From: Candidatus Azambacteria bacterium
GTDB taxonomy: Bacteria > Patescibacteriota > Minisyncoccia > GWC2-36-17 > M10-OD1-4
Assembly: GCA_016200995.1 (NCBI GenBank)
Contig: JACQDS010000080.1
Span: 1 to 7,005 of the forward strand
Length of the DNA: 7,005 bases
Direction of reading: 5' to 3'
In this document: positions 1 through 6,070 of the stretch, in pieces
Numbering within the stretch: position 1 is the stretch's first letter
Layout of the letters: every line of letters begins with the position of its first letter
Made by a program: the position numbers and the translations under genes
Notes under the pieces: generated by a model
Seen by the model: only the letters and a program-made list of their open reading frames with translations
What the model was told of the DNA's origin: nothing
The model's database searches: none

Positions 1-103
1 CAAAAAACCCCGCCTTGTAAAAAGTATAAGGCAGGGCGAACATTCCGACTCCGACTATCGTACCCACTAATATAGATACTGCATACCAAAATTTTTTATC
101 CAT
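1..103 (-). CDS. Amino-acid permease, N-terminal fragment (gene runs off the window)
   Basis: Reading from the ATG at 103-101 to the window edge gives 34 residues with no stop. After a short basic start (MDKKFW) comes a hydrophobic first membrane segment containing GTIVGVGMFALPY at residues 14-26, then TFYKAGFF. This is the pattern of the first, unwound helix of APC-superfamily amino-acid transporters, where the GTxxGxGxF loop contributes to the substrate and ion site. The closest relatives by eye are the hydroxy/aromatic amino-acid permeases (Trp_Tyr_perm or Aa_trans type). The substrate cannot be told from this fragment. The start lies one base after the MgtC stop codon, so the gene is almost certainly co-transcribed and probably translationally coupled. 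No Shine-Dalgarno sequence is visible. A transporter would suit an organism that imports amino acids, but that is inference. Confidence 0.78.
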   Translation of the reverse strand, partial: MDKKFWYAVSILVGTIVGVGMFALPYTFYKAGFF

Positions 104-104
104 A

Positions 105-575
105 TCATTCTATGGAATCGCTTCTCTCCGAATCTTTCAGGTTGCTTAAGTTTCTGATCTTTGCATCAAAATCGAATTTTCTGAAAAGATACAAAACAGA
201 AAGCGCCAAAAGCACGGAAAATACGGAGACAAGATAATATCCCATTCCAACGGCAATTCCTATTGATGCCATCACCCAAACGCCAGCGGCGGTCGCAAGC
301 CCGTGAACCTTGCTTTCTCTGAAAATGATAAGACCGGCGCCGATAAAACCTATGCCCGGGAGTATCTGGGATATTATTCTTGAGGTATCTCCAAAAAACC
401 TTGGATCCAAAGAAAGAATTGTAAATAGCGTCGTGCCGACAGTGATCAAAGAATAGGTTCTCGGCCCGGCTTCTTTGCCGGCCGATTCGCGCTCTATGCC
501 GACCACAAGCCCAAGGATGAACGCCAATATCAATTTAAAAAATATTTCAAAATTGAATGGTCCTAAAAAATCCAT
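105..575 (-). CDS. MgtC/SapB family membrane protein, short form
   Basis: A 156-residue, very hydrophobic protein with the signature motifs of the MgtC/SapB family: GLVVGIERE (22-30), AGPRTYSL (36-43), GIGFIGAG (74-81) and HGLATAAGVW (91-100). About four or five membrane helices can be seen (roughly 10-27, 41-56, 68-85, 94-110 and 112-131), followed by a short charged tail. Enterobacterial MgtC is about 230 residues and has a C-terminal cytosolic ACT-like domain; that domain is absent, so this is the minimal membrane-domain form. Family members have been linked to magnesium limitation, membrane potential and F-type ATP synthase control, but the role of short forms is unsettled and should not be assumed. 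The start is supported by the typical N-terminus just before the first helix. It begins 4 bases after the upstream gene's TAA, in an A-rich stretch without a Shine-Dalgarno sequence, and ends with TGA. Confidence 0.92.
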   Translation of the reverse strand: MDFLGPFNFEIFFKLILAFILGLVVGIERESAGKEAGPRTYSLITVGTTLFTILSLDPRFFGDTSRIISQILPGIGFIGAGLIIFRESKVHGLATAAGVWVMASIGIAVGMGYYLVSVFSVLLALSVLYLFRKFDFDAKIRNLSNLKDSERSDSIE

Positions 576-579
576 ATTT

Positions 580-1179
580 TTATTTTTTAATCTTTACCAA
601 TTTATCTTTTTCTATAAGCTTAATGACTTTTTGGACAAGTTTTTTGGGATCGGTGTCGTAAACTATCTTTCCCGCGCCTCTATGCATCTTATCAACTATA
701 TCTTGTATATGATCTGCAGTGCCTCCGCTGCCAAGCAAAACGCCTTGCGGTTTTTGGTCTTCAAAGGCTATAGTGAATTCATTTAAAGTTCCCATTCTTC
801 CGCAGACGGTGATGACCGCATCGGAAGCTCTTGTTAAAAGCAGGTTTCTGCCTGAATAATCAAAGCCTGTGTATATTATAAGATCAAAATAATCTATCGG
901 GAGCTTGTATGTTTTAACATGGGATACTTCCGAAGCGGCCGGTGAAAGGCCTATGGATATTCCACCCTCCTCTTTTGCCCCCTTTGCCGCCCAGTAAGGT
1001 ATCCCGGATGTCGCGCCCGTGACGACCACTCCGTTTTGTCTGACTATCTCCCTGCCAAGCTCCTCTGACATCTGAAGCGCGTTTGCCGCGCAATGGTTTG
1101 ACTCCGCCGCTCCGGAAATGCAGATCTTGTATTTCAAAGATGATTTTTCTATATCGTGAATTTTGTGTTTTCTTTCCAT
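580..1179 (-). CDS. LOG/SLOG-family Rossmann-fold nucleotide-binding protein (TIGR00725-like)
   Basis: A 199-residue cytoplasmic protein of the SLOG superfamily, often labelled 'putative lysine decarboxylase' or 'LOG family'. The first Rossmann strand and loop are KYKICISGAAE (16-26); a second glycine-rich turn is VVVTGATSGIPYWAAKGA (51-68). The family core follows as GRNLLLTRASDAVI (110-123) and CGRMGTLNE (126-134), then GVLLGSGGTADHI (145-157). Known LOG enzymes release cytokinin bases from nucleoside monophosphates using an Arg and the Glu of a PGGxGTxxE motif. Here Arg111 and Glu134 are candidate equivalents, but the second Gly is Arg128 and the Pro is Cys126, so enzymatic activity is uncertain. 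I chose the ATG at 1179, 7 bases after the upstream TAA. Reading can continue upstream to a TTG at 1266, but that adds 29 residues lying inside the upstream gene and preceding the fold. No classical Shine-Dalgarno sequence is seen. No neighbour points to a specific nucleotide pathway. Confidence 0.85.
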   Translation of the reverse strand: MERKHKIHDIEKSSLKYKICISGAAESNHCAANALQMSEELGREIVRQNGVVVTGATSGIPYWAAKGAKEEGGISIGLSPAASEVSHVKTYKLPIDYFDLIIYTGFDYSGRNLLLTRASDAVITVCGRMGTLNEFTIAFEDQKPQGVLLGSGGTADHIQDIVDKMHRGAGKIVYDTDPKKLVQKVIKLIEKDKLVKIKK

Positions 1180-1186
1180 AATTTTT

Positions 1187-3289
1187 TTATTTGTTATTAA
1201 TAGGCTTTTTAATGTCTGAAATAATATTTTCCAAAAGGCCGTTTCTCGGATCAAGGCTCTTTGCAAATTCCAGTTCTTTCAAAGCATTCTCTGTATCATC
1301 GAGCTTAAAATAAGAAAGCCCGAGATACATCCTTACATCAGGATCATTTGGAAAGCTGGCCAGAATTCCGGAAAAAACATCTTTCGCCTCGCTGTACTTT
1401 CCATTTTCATAATACATCTTTCCAAGTAAAAATGAAATATCAACGCTCTTTGGATTTGAAGCCAGCGCTTTTTTGTAAGCGTCTTCCGCCAGCTGGCCGG
1501 CAGAGCCGTCAAATTTTGAAACCATTTCATACAAAGAGCCAAGCCTTGCAAAATTGCCGGAATCGTCCGGATTTAAACTTATCGCCCTACTATAAAAATA
1601 CTCAACCTCTTTTATTTCGGAACCAACCCTTTTAACATTTTCCTCTTTTTTTGGGTCAAGATCTTTTAGGTCATTTTCCAAGATCACAAGCTTAAAATCC
1701 GCCGCCGACCTGAAGTAAGCATCATTTCCGCCATCAAACGCTATCGCCTTGTCCATAAGCTTAAAAAAATCCTCTCGTCCATCCAGGCTGTTTATATGCA
1801 TCGCCTTGTAATAATTCAGCTCAGCCATATACCTTAAAGCAAATTTGTAATAAGCAAATATGGCAACGGCAATAAGCAAGACAGACAACGCAAAACCCAA
1901 AAATATCTTTTTTGTGCTTGAAGAAAATTCTATATTTAATACCTCTTTTACGACAAAGCTGTATCTGTAGCTTAAAAGCGCCGACCCCAATGCAACACTT
2001 AAAAATAAAATCACATAATTGCTTGAAGAAAATACCAGCTCAGCAAATGACACCAAGGACGCAACAAACAAAGATATCGCCATCGCATCGTATTTTCCTT
2101 GGTTTGCCTCTATATGCAAAAGCCTTGCTCCGGAATATAAGACGCTCAGGAAAAAAGCGATAAAAAACAGACCGCCTAAAATTCCAAGATCGGCAAAATA
2201 ATCGGTCAAAGCGGAGTATCCGGAATTAAACTCAAGCCTGTTTAATTTCACATCCGGAATGACCTCTTCCTTATGCTTTAAAAAAGAATAATGAAAGCTT
2301 GCCGGACCGGATCCGATGATCGTATTTTTATAATCCTCTTTGTAAGACTTTAAAATTATATCTTTTGAAGCTCCGTAAGAGAGCTTCATGTCGGATGGAT
2401 TTTTAGCGACACTTGAGAATGAGAAAAAAACCGAGGCTGCCAGCACAACCAAAAGCAGAGAGAGCTGAACTTTCTTATTTTCAAAATTTCCTCTATTTGA
2501 AAAATACAAAATGGTCAAAAGAAAAACGCCCACGATAAGCATATTCCAGCTTGCGCCAAACCCAAGCATAAATAGCGCCACCGCCAAAACCGCCAAAAGC
2601 CCAGATAAAGCCAACTTTTCCCAAAGCTCAACTAAACTCAAGAAAAGGCCGATGGATATGATAAAAGCGGGGATCAAAAATAATGCCAGAGAATTTTCCG
2701 TGCCAATGGTATTGAATCCGGAATCCGCGGAAACAAAACCTGACAAAAATCCGTTGCCACCTAAAAACCAAAATGCCAAAGATAGGAATGATGACGATAC
2801 GAACAGGACCAAAGCATTTAATATCTTTTTTCTGTCCATCAAAACTGTCTGCGATATGAAAAACAATAAAAACAGAATGGCCAGATTAAAAACTGATGAA
2901 ACCTCTCCTCCATAAAATCCAAAAAGTCCAAAATGCGTCCTGCCGCTCAAGGCCCAAGAAACGACGGATGTAAAAAATAAAAGGAACAAGGCCGCCACCG
3001 GAAAGTTCAGCCTCATTTTTATCTTTCCGGAATTTACAAAGCCGGCCAGCCAAACAAAAAGCGACGCAAAAAGAACGGAAAGAATGAAAAATTGCTTGTT
3101 AAGATGCAGTGGCAAAAGCGTTTCCGGCAAAAACAAAATCGGCGTAAACAAAATTACCGCATAAAAAATAATTTCGTTTATCTTATCAAGAATAAAATTT
3201 TTCGGCTTCGCTGTTTTTTCAATAGTCGTTTTTGGCTGACTTTTTTTAGACTGATCGGCTTTTTGGACCGCGATGCTTGCTTCGCTCAT
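1187..3289 (-). CDS. O-antigen-ligase-like polytopic membrane protein with C-terminal TPR domain
   Basis: A 700-residue protein in three parts. Residues 1-38 are a polar, lysine-rich cytoplasmic tail. Residues 39-481 hold about 13 membrane helices with a long polar loop (about 295-367) between helices 9 and 10. That loop contains GSGPASF (326-332) and leads into DLGILGG (367-373), the layout of the Wzy_C/O-antigen ligase family, which transfers or polymerises lipid-linked glycans on the outer face of the membrane. Residues about 560-685 form TPR-like helices, clearest at 614-647 and 650-683 (GKYSEAKDVF, LGLSYFKLDDTENALKELEFAKSLDPRN-type repeats). Charges in the short loops (KIKMR 89-93, MDRKK 151-155, the 264-273 segment, STKK 458-461) fit a cytoplasmic N-terminus and place the TPRs outside. 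The canonical HN of the ligase loop appears as FN (354-355), so catalysis is unproven. The ATG at 3289 is the only usable start: an in-frame TAA lies 24 bases upstream and no start codon lies between. No glycan genes are adjacent, so the substrate is unknown. Confidence 0.82.
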   Translation of the reverse strand: MSEASIAVQKADQSKKSQPKTTIEKTAKPKNFILDKINEIIFYAVILFTPILFLPETLLPLHLNKQFFILSVLFASLFVWLAGFVNSGKIKMRLNFPVAALFLLFFTSVVSWALSGRTHFGLFGFYGGEVSSVFNLAILFLLFFISQTVLMDRKKILNALVLFVSSSFLSLAFWFLGGNGFLSGFVSADSGFNTIGTENSLALFLIPAFIISIGLFLSLVELWEKLALSGLLAVLAVALFMLGFGASWNMLIVGVFLLTILYFSNRGNFENKKVQLSLLLVVLAASVFFSFSSVAKNPSDMKLSYGASKDIILKSYKEDYKNTIIGSGPASFHYSFLKHKEEVIPDVKLNRLEFNSGYSALTDYFADLGILGGLFFIAFFLSVLYSGARLLHIEANQGKYDAMAISLFVASLVSFAELVFSSSNYVILFLSVALGSALLSYRYSFVVKEVLNIEFSSSTKKIFLGFALSVLLIAVAIFAYYKFALRYMAELNYYKAMHINSLDGREDFFKLMDKAIAFDGGNDAYFRSAADFKLVILENDLKDLDPKKEENVKRVGSEIKEVEYFYSRAISLNPDDSGNFARLGSLYEMVSKFDGSAGQLAEDAYKKALASNPKSVDISFLLGKMYYENGKYSEAKDVFSGILASFPNDPDVRMYLGLSYFKLDDTENALKELEFAKSLDPRNGLLENIISDIKKPINNK

Positions 3290-3319
3290 AAAATATTGAA
3301 AAAATTTAAATTAAAATGA

Positions 3320-4699
3320 TTATTTTTCCTCCAAAAATACCTCCTGATTCATGTCCGGCATCTGCGCATCCATCGCCAGCTCGTCTTTGATGCGCTGGAT
3401 AAGCGCCTCGGCCGCCGTATGCTCGCCCTGGACGACAAAAACCTTTTTGGCGGTATGGCGCATAGGACTCAACCACTCTATTATCTGCTTTTGGTCGGCA
3501 TGAGCGGAGTAGCCTCCTATGTGAACCACCTTTGCTTTTACCTGAATGTTTTGTCCGAGTATCCTCACCTCTTTTTCTCCATCAAGCAGCTTCCTGCCCA
3601 AAGAGCCTTTGACTTGAAAGCCGATTATTAGAAGCGTATTTCTCGGATCGGAAAGATATTTCGCCTCATGATAAATTATCCTGCCGCCATTGGACATTCC
3701 GGAACCGGCAATAATGATCTTCGGACCCTCATGGCGGCCTATCGCCTTTGACTCCTCAACGCTTGGAGTGAATTTAAGTCCCGGAAAATTAAAGACATCA
3801 TCTCCGCTCGCTATTAAGTGCTGAGTTTTTTTGTCAAAATAATCCTCGTGTCTTTTGTATATATCCGTGATCTTAATAGCAAGCGGCGAATCTAAAAATA
3901 TGGGCATCCTTGCTATTCTGCCATGCTCAACAAGCTCGTTCATTTCATAAAGAAGCTCTTGGGTTCTTTCCGTGGCAAAAGCCGGGATCATCAGCGTGCC
4001 GCCCTTGTTCACTGTTTCCTCTATCACATCCTCAAGCAAGTCTTTTCTTTTTTTGTTGTCTTCGTGAAACCTGTCGCCGTAAGCGGATTCTATCAATATA
4101 TAATCGGCATCATCTATGAACCTTGTCTCACCTATCACCGGCGCAGGATAATTGCCTAGGTCTCCGGAAAAGACGATCTTGATCTCTTTGTCAGATCCGT
4201 TTTTCACAAAAAGCTCAATTATTGAAGAGCCTAAAATGTGTCCGGCGTTTCTTAAGAAAAATCTGACATCGCTTGAGACGACCACCTCTTCATCATAATT
4301 TTTCGGAGCTGCCATCTCAAACGCTTTTTCCACATCTTTAATGGTATAAAAAGGCTGAAGACCTTCTCTTCTCGCTTCCTCTTTTATGACATGCTCTGAA
4401 TCGTTTAAAAGCGTATGAGCAAAATCCAAAGTCGGACTGGTTCCGTAGATCTTCCCTTTAAAGCCGTCTCTGACAAGCTTTGGCACCCTGCCACAATGAT
4501 CTATATGCGCGTGAGTCAGTATCATCGCCTCAACCTCAGACGGATTGAAAGCAAAAGGGTCGGAATTTGAAAATTCGGAAAATTTTGAGCCTTGAAACAT
4601 CCCACAGTCCACAATAACTTTTGTGCTTTTTGTTTCTATCAAATAACAAGCGCCCGTCACAGAACCGGCCACCCCACCGCAAAACTTTATCTTTATCAT
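3320..4699 (-). CDS. Metallo-beta-lactamase/beta-CASP RNase (CPSF73/Ysh1-like, KH-less)
   Basis: A 459-residue cytoplasmic RNA-processing nuclease of the beta-CASP group. The metallo-beta-lactamase core shows the di-zinc ligands: HAHIDH (63-68), GHILGSS (153-159, His154), SGDLG (178-182, Asp180) and GYSAHAD (396-402, His400). The inserted beta-CASP domain has ESAYGDR (204-210, motif A), PAFATERTQELL (239-250) and IAGSGMSNGGRI (330-341). Length and motif order match bacterial and archaeal relatives such as the Thermus thermophilus TTHA0252 type, which cleave RNA endo- and exonucleolytically. There is no KH domain at the N-terminus and no RNase J-type C-terminal domain, so it is not RNase J. 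The start MIKIKFCGG fits the family's first strand. This is the first gene after the promoter at 4736-4762, with a leader of about 30 bases and no Shine-Dalgarno sequence. The next gene starts 30 bases after its TAA. All key residues are present, so it is expected to be active. Confidence 0.95.
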   Translation of the reverse strand: MIKIKFCGGVAGSVTGACYLIETKSTKVIVDCGMFQGSKFSEFSNSDPFAFNPSEVEAMILTHAHIDHCGRVPKLVRDGFKGKIYGTSPTLDFAHTLLNDSEHVIKEEARREGLQPFYTIKDVEKAFEMAAPKNYDEEVVVSSDVRFFLRNAGHILGSSIIELFVKNGSDKEIKIVFSGDLGNYPAPVIGETRFIDDADYILIESAYGDRFHEDNKKRKDLLEDVIEETVNKGGTLMIPAFATERTQELLYEMNELVEHGRIARMPIFLDSPLAIKITDIYKRHEDYFDKKTQHLIASGDDVFNFPGLKFTPSVEESKAIGRHEGPKIIIAGSGMSNGGRIIYHEAKYLSDPRNTLLIIGFQVKGSLGRKLLDGEKEVRILGQNIQVKAKVVHIGGYSAHADQKQIIEWLSPMRHTAKKVFVVQGEHTAAEALIQRIKDELAMDAQMPDMNQEVFLEEK

Positions 4700-4721
4700 T
4701 TTTTTAGTTCTAGAATTTAGA

Positions 4722-4738
4722 AATTACTTTATGTAATT
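4722..4738. repeat. Inverted repeat at the transcription start of the RNase operon
   Basis: Perfect 6-base arms, aattac at 4722-4727 and gtaatt at 4733-4738, are separated by 5 bases. The repeat overlaps the downstream half of the -10 box and the expected transcription start, the usual place for a repressor operator. An 8-base palindrome, ttctagaa at 4708-4715, lies in the leader between this repeat and the start codon. In AT-rich DNA such short symmetries can arise by chance, so an operator role is only a suggestion. Confidence 0.35.
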
Positions 4739-4762
4739 ATAGCATAAAAAATGATAATTCAA
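4736..4762 (-). promoter_or_regulatory. Sigma-70-type promoter with extended -10, driving the RNase operon
   Basis: On the minus strand the sequence TGCTATAAT (4744-4736) is a perfect extended -10 element (TG-n-TATAAT). A candidate -35, TTGAAT, lies at 4762-4757 with a 15-base spacer; this is shorter than the usual 17, but an extended -10 relaxes that need. Transcription would begin near 4729, giving a leader of about 30 bases before the ATG at 4699. The promoter sits in the only gap of meaningful length in the window, directly after the terminator of the preceding gene. The -10 call is strong; the -35 is weak. Confidence 0.75.
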
Positions 4763-4792
4763 AAAATCCGCCAATTATATCCGGCAGATTTT
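4761..4792 (-). terminator. Rho-independent terminator after the M16 peptidase gene
   Basis: On the minus strand the arm AATCTGCC (4790-4783) pairs with GGCGGATT (4772-4765): eight pairs including one G-U, with a 10-base loop. The 3' arm runs into a run of six T's (4766-4761). It begins a few bases after the TGA of the peptidase gene (4800-4798), as expected for an intrinsic terminator. It separates the peptidase unit from the operon that follows. Confidence 0.87.
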
Positions 4793-4797
4793 CAAAT

Positions 4798-6069
4798 TCA
4801 GCTGATTTTGAGAATATTCTCAAACTCTTTTTTATCTTTAAAAGGCCCTATGAGGGCGAGATTCATGTTTTTGTTTTGAAATACCTCCTTTGCAATCTTG
4901 TTGACCTCGGCAAGGCTGACGGCATCTATCTTTTTTATCACCTCTTCAAGCGTTAGTATCTCGTTTTTTAAAATTTCCTGAAAACCCAAGAACTCCGCCA
5001 GCTCATCGGAGGACTCTATGCCCATCACCGTTTTGCCTTTAAAATACTCTTTTGCTTTTTTAAGCTCGGCCGCCGTCACGCCTCTTTGCTTTACTTTTTT
5101 AACTTCAGCCAAAATGCCTTTTATAGCGCCCTGAACCCTTTTGTTGTCCACTCCGGCGCGAATATAAAAATATCCTGTGTCGGCGCTTGAGTCGGTGCCG
5201 GCGCCGATGTAATAGGCCAACCCCTGCTTCTCCCTGATGTTTATAAATAGCCTTGATGACATATTGCCACCAAGAATGTTTGCGAGCAAAGACTCGGCCA
5301 TCAATTTTTTGTCCGTCACGGAGATGAAAGAGCGAAATGCCAAGACAAGATGCGATTGGTCAGTCTTTTTGTGTTCAATGCCGAGTTTCGGCTCTTTTTG
5401 GCTTTCCAAAACCTTCTTTTTTTCCAATCTCTCTCCTTTTCTTAAATTTGAAAAATATTTTTCAACTTTTTCTTTGATGCTTTTTTTCTCAAAATTTCCG
5501 GCTACGCAGACTATCGTGTTTTCATTTGTGTAATGCGACTCGAAATATCCGTTTATATCCTTTCTAGTGAAAGACGTCACGGTATCCCTCGTGCCGGCGA
5601 TATCCCAGCCGGCCGGCTGGTCGCCGTAAATCAAGCTCTCCAGATTTTGCGAAACTTGGCGCGCCGGATTGTCTTTATACATATTTATCTCTTCGATCAC
5701 AACACCCTTCTCTTTTTCTATCTCCTTGGAGTCAAACTTTGAATTTAAAAGCATATCAGCGACGACATCCAAAGCAAGCTCAAGGTGCGAAGCATCGGCC
5801 TTAACATAATACCCGGTGTATTCATTGCCGGTGAAGGCGTTGTATTCCGCGCCGATGCTGTCCAGCTCGCTTGATATCGCAAGGGTGTCTTTTCTTTTTT
5901 TCGTCCCCTTAAACATCATATGCTCAAGGAAGTGCGAGATGCCTGAAATGTTTTTTGTTTCGTATTTTGAGCCGACACCTACCAAAACCAAGACGGTTAT
6001 TGTCTTGGTATCTTTGGTATGGGCTGTTATCAGCCTGAGATTGTTTTTTAATATTTCTTTTTTGAACAT
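4798..6069 (-). CDS. M16-family zinc metallopeptidase (processing-peptidase-like)
   Basis: A 423-residue peptidase of the M16B type (mitochondrial processing peptidase beta / bacterial YmxG-like). The N-terminal domain has the inverted zinc motif HFLEH (46-50), in which His46 and His50 bind zinc and Glu49 is the catalytic base. A third ligand comes from VVIEEINMY (123-131), Glu126 or Glu127, about 76 residues later as the family requires. The C-terminal domain contains IREKQGLAYYIGA (278-290), whose Arg279 and Tyr286 match the conserved R/Y pair that helps bind substrate. Both halves are in one chain, so a homodimer is likely. No signal peptide is visible, so it probably acts in the cytoplasm, degrading or trimming peptides; the natural substrate is unknown. 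The start MFKKEILKN matches family N-termini. It begins one base after the TAA of the upstream surface-protein gene, ends in TGA and is followed by a terminator. Codons 149-159 contain a strong palindrome (5595-5626). Confidence 0.95.
   Translation of the reverse strand: MFKKEILKNNLRLITAHTKDTKTITVLVLVGVGSKYETKNISGISHFLEHMMFKGTKKRKDTLAISSELDSIGAEYNAFTGNEYTGYYVKADASHLELALDVVADMLLNSKFDSKEIEKEKGVVIEEINMYKDNPARQVSQNLESLIYGDQPAGWDIAGTRDTVTSFTRKDINGYFESHYTNENTIVCVAGNFEKKSIKEKVEKYFSNLRKGERLEKKKVLESQKEPKLGIEHKKTDQSHLVLAFRSFISVTDKKLMAESLLANILGGNMSSRLFINIREKQGLAYYIGAGTDSSADTGYFYIRAGVDNKRVQGAIKGILAEVKKVKQRGVTAAELKKAKEYFKGKTVMGIESSDELAEFLGFQEILKNEILTLEEVIKKIDAVSLAEVNKIAKEVFQNKNMNLALIGPFKDKKEFENILKIS
5595..5626. 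repeat. Long GC-rich palindrome inside the M16 gene
   Basis: A perfect 16-base palindrome, ccagccggccggctgg (5605-5620), is flanked by a second pair of inverted arms, cggcga (5595-5600) and tcgccg (5621-5626), with a 4-base bulge at 5601-5604 on one side only. The transcript could fold into a stem of 12 pairs with a GGCC loop. It lies within codons for the conserved GDQPAGWDIAG region of the peptidase, so protein constraint may account for part of it, but its GC content stands out from the surrounding gene. Confidence 0.6.
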
Positions 6070-6070
6070 T

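Noticed and set aside
475..786. Plus-strand open frame of about 100 codons
   Set aside because: It lies opposite the MgtC and LOG genes, both supported by family motifs; the translation shows no recognisable domain.
1180..1266. N-terminal extension of the LOG gene to a TTG at 1266
   Set aside because: It would overlap the end of the ligase/TPR gene by about 80 bases and adds 29 residues outside the Rossmann fold; the ATG at 1179 gives normal spacing.
1333..1551. Minus-strand frame of 72 codons within the ligase/TPR gene
   Set aside because: An alternative frame fully inside the TPR-coding region, with no motif or initiation signal.
1348..2915. Several plus-strand open frames (1348-1635, 1912-2163, 2019-2201, 2511-2915)
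   Set aside because: All are antisense to the 700-residue ligase/TPR gene, with compositionally odd translations and no motifs.
3290..3319. 10-base AT palindrome (3303-3312) in the gap between the RNase and ligase genes as a terminator or operator
   Set aside because: It is pure A/T with no GC stem, and such symmetry is expected by chance in this composition.
3328..3332. GGAGG on the minus strand upstream of the ligase/TPR start, as a Shine-Dalgarno site
   Set aside because: It is about 40 bases from the ATG and encodes part of the C-terminus of the RNase, too far to position a ribosome at 3289.
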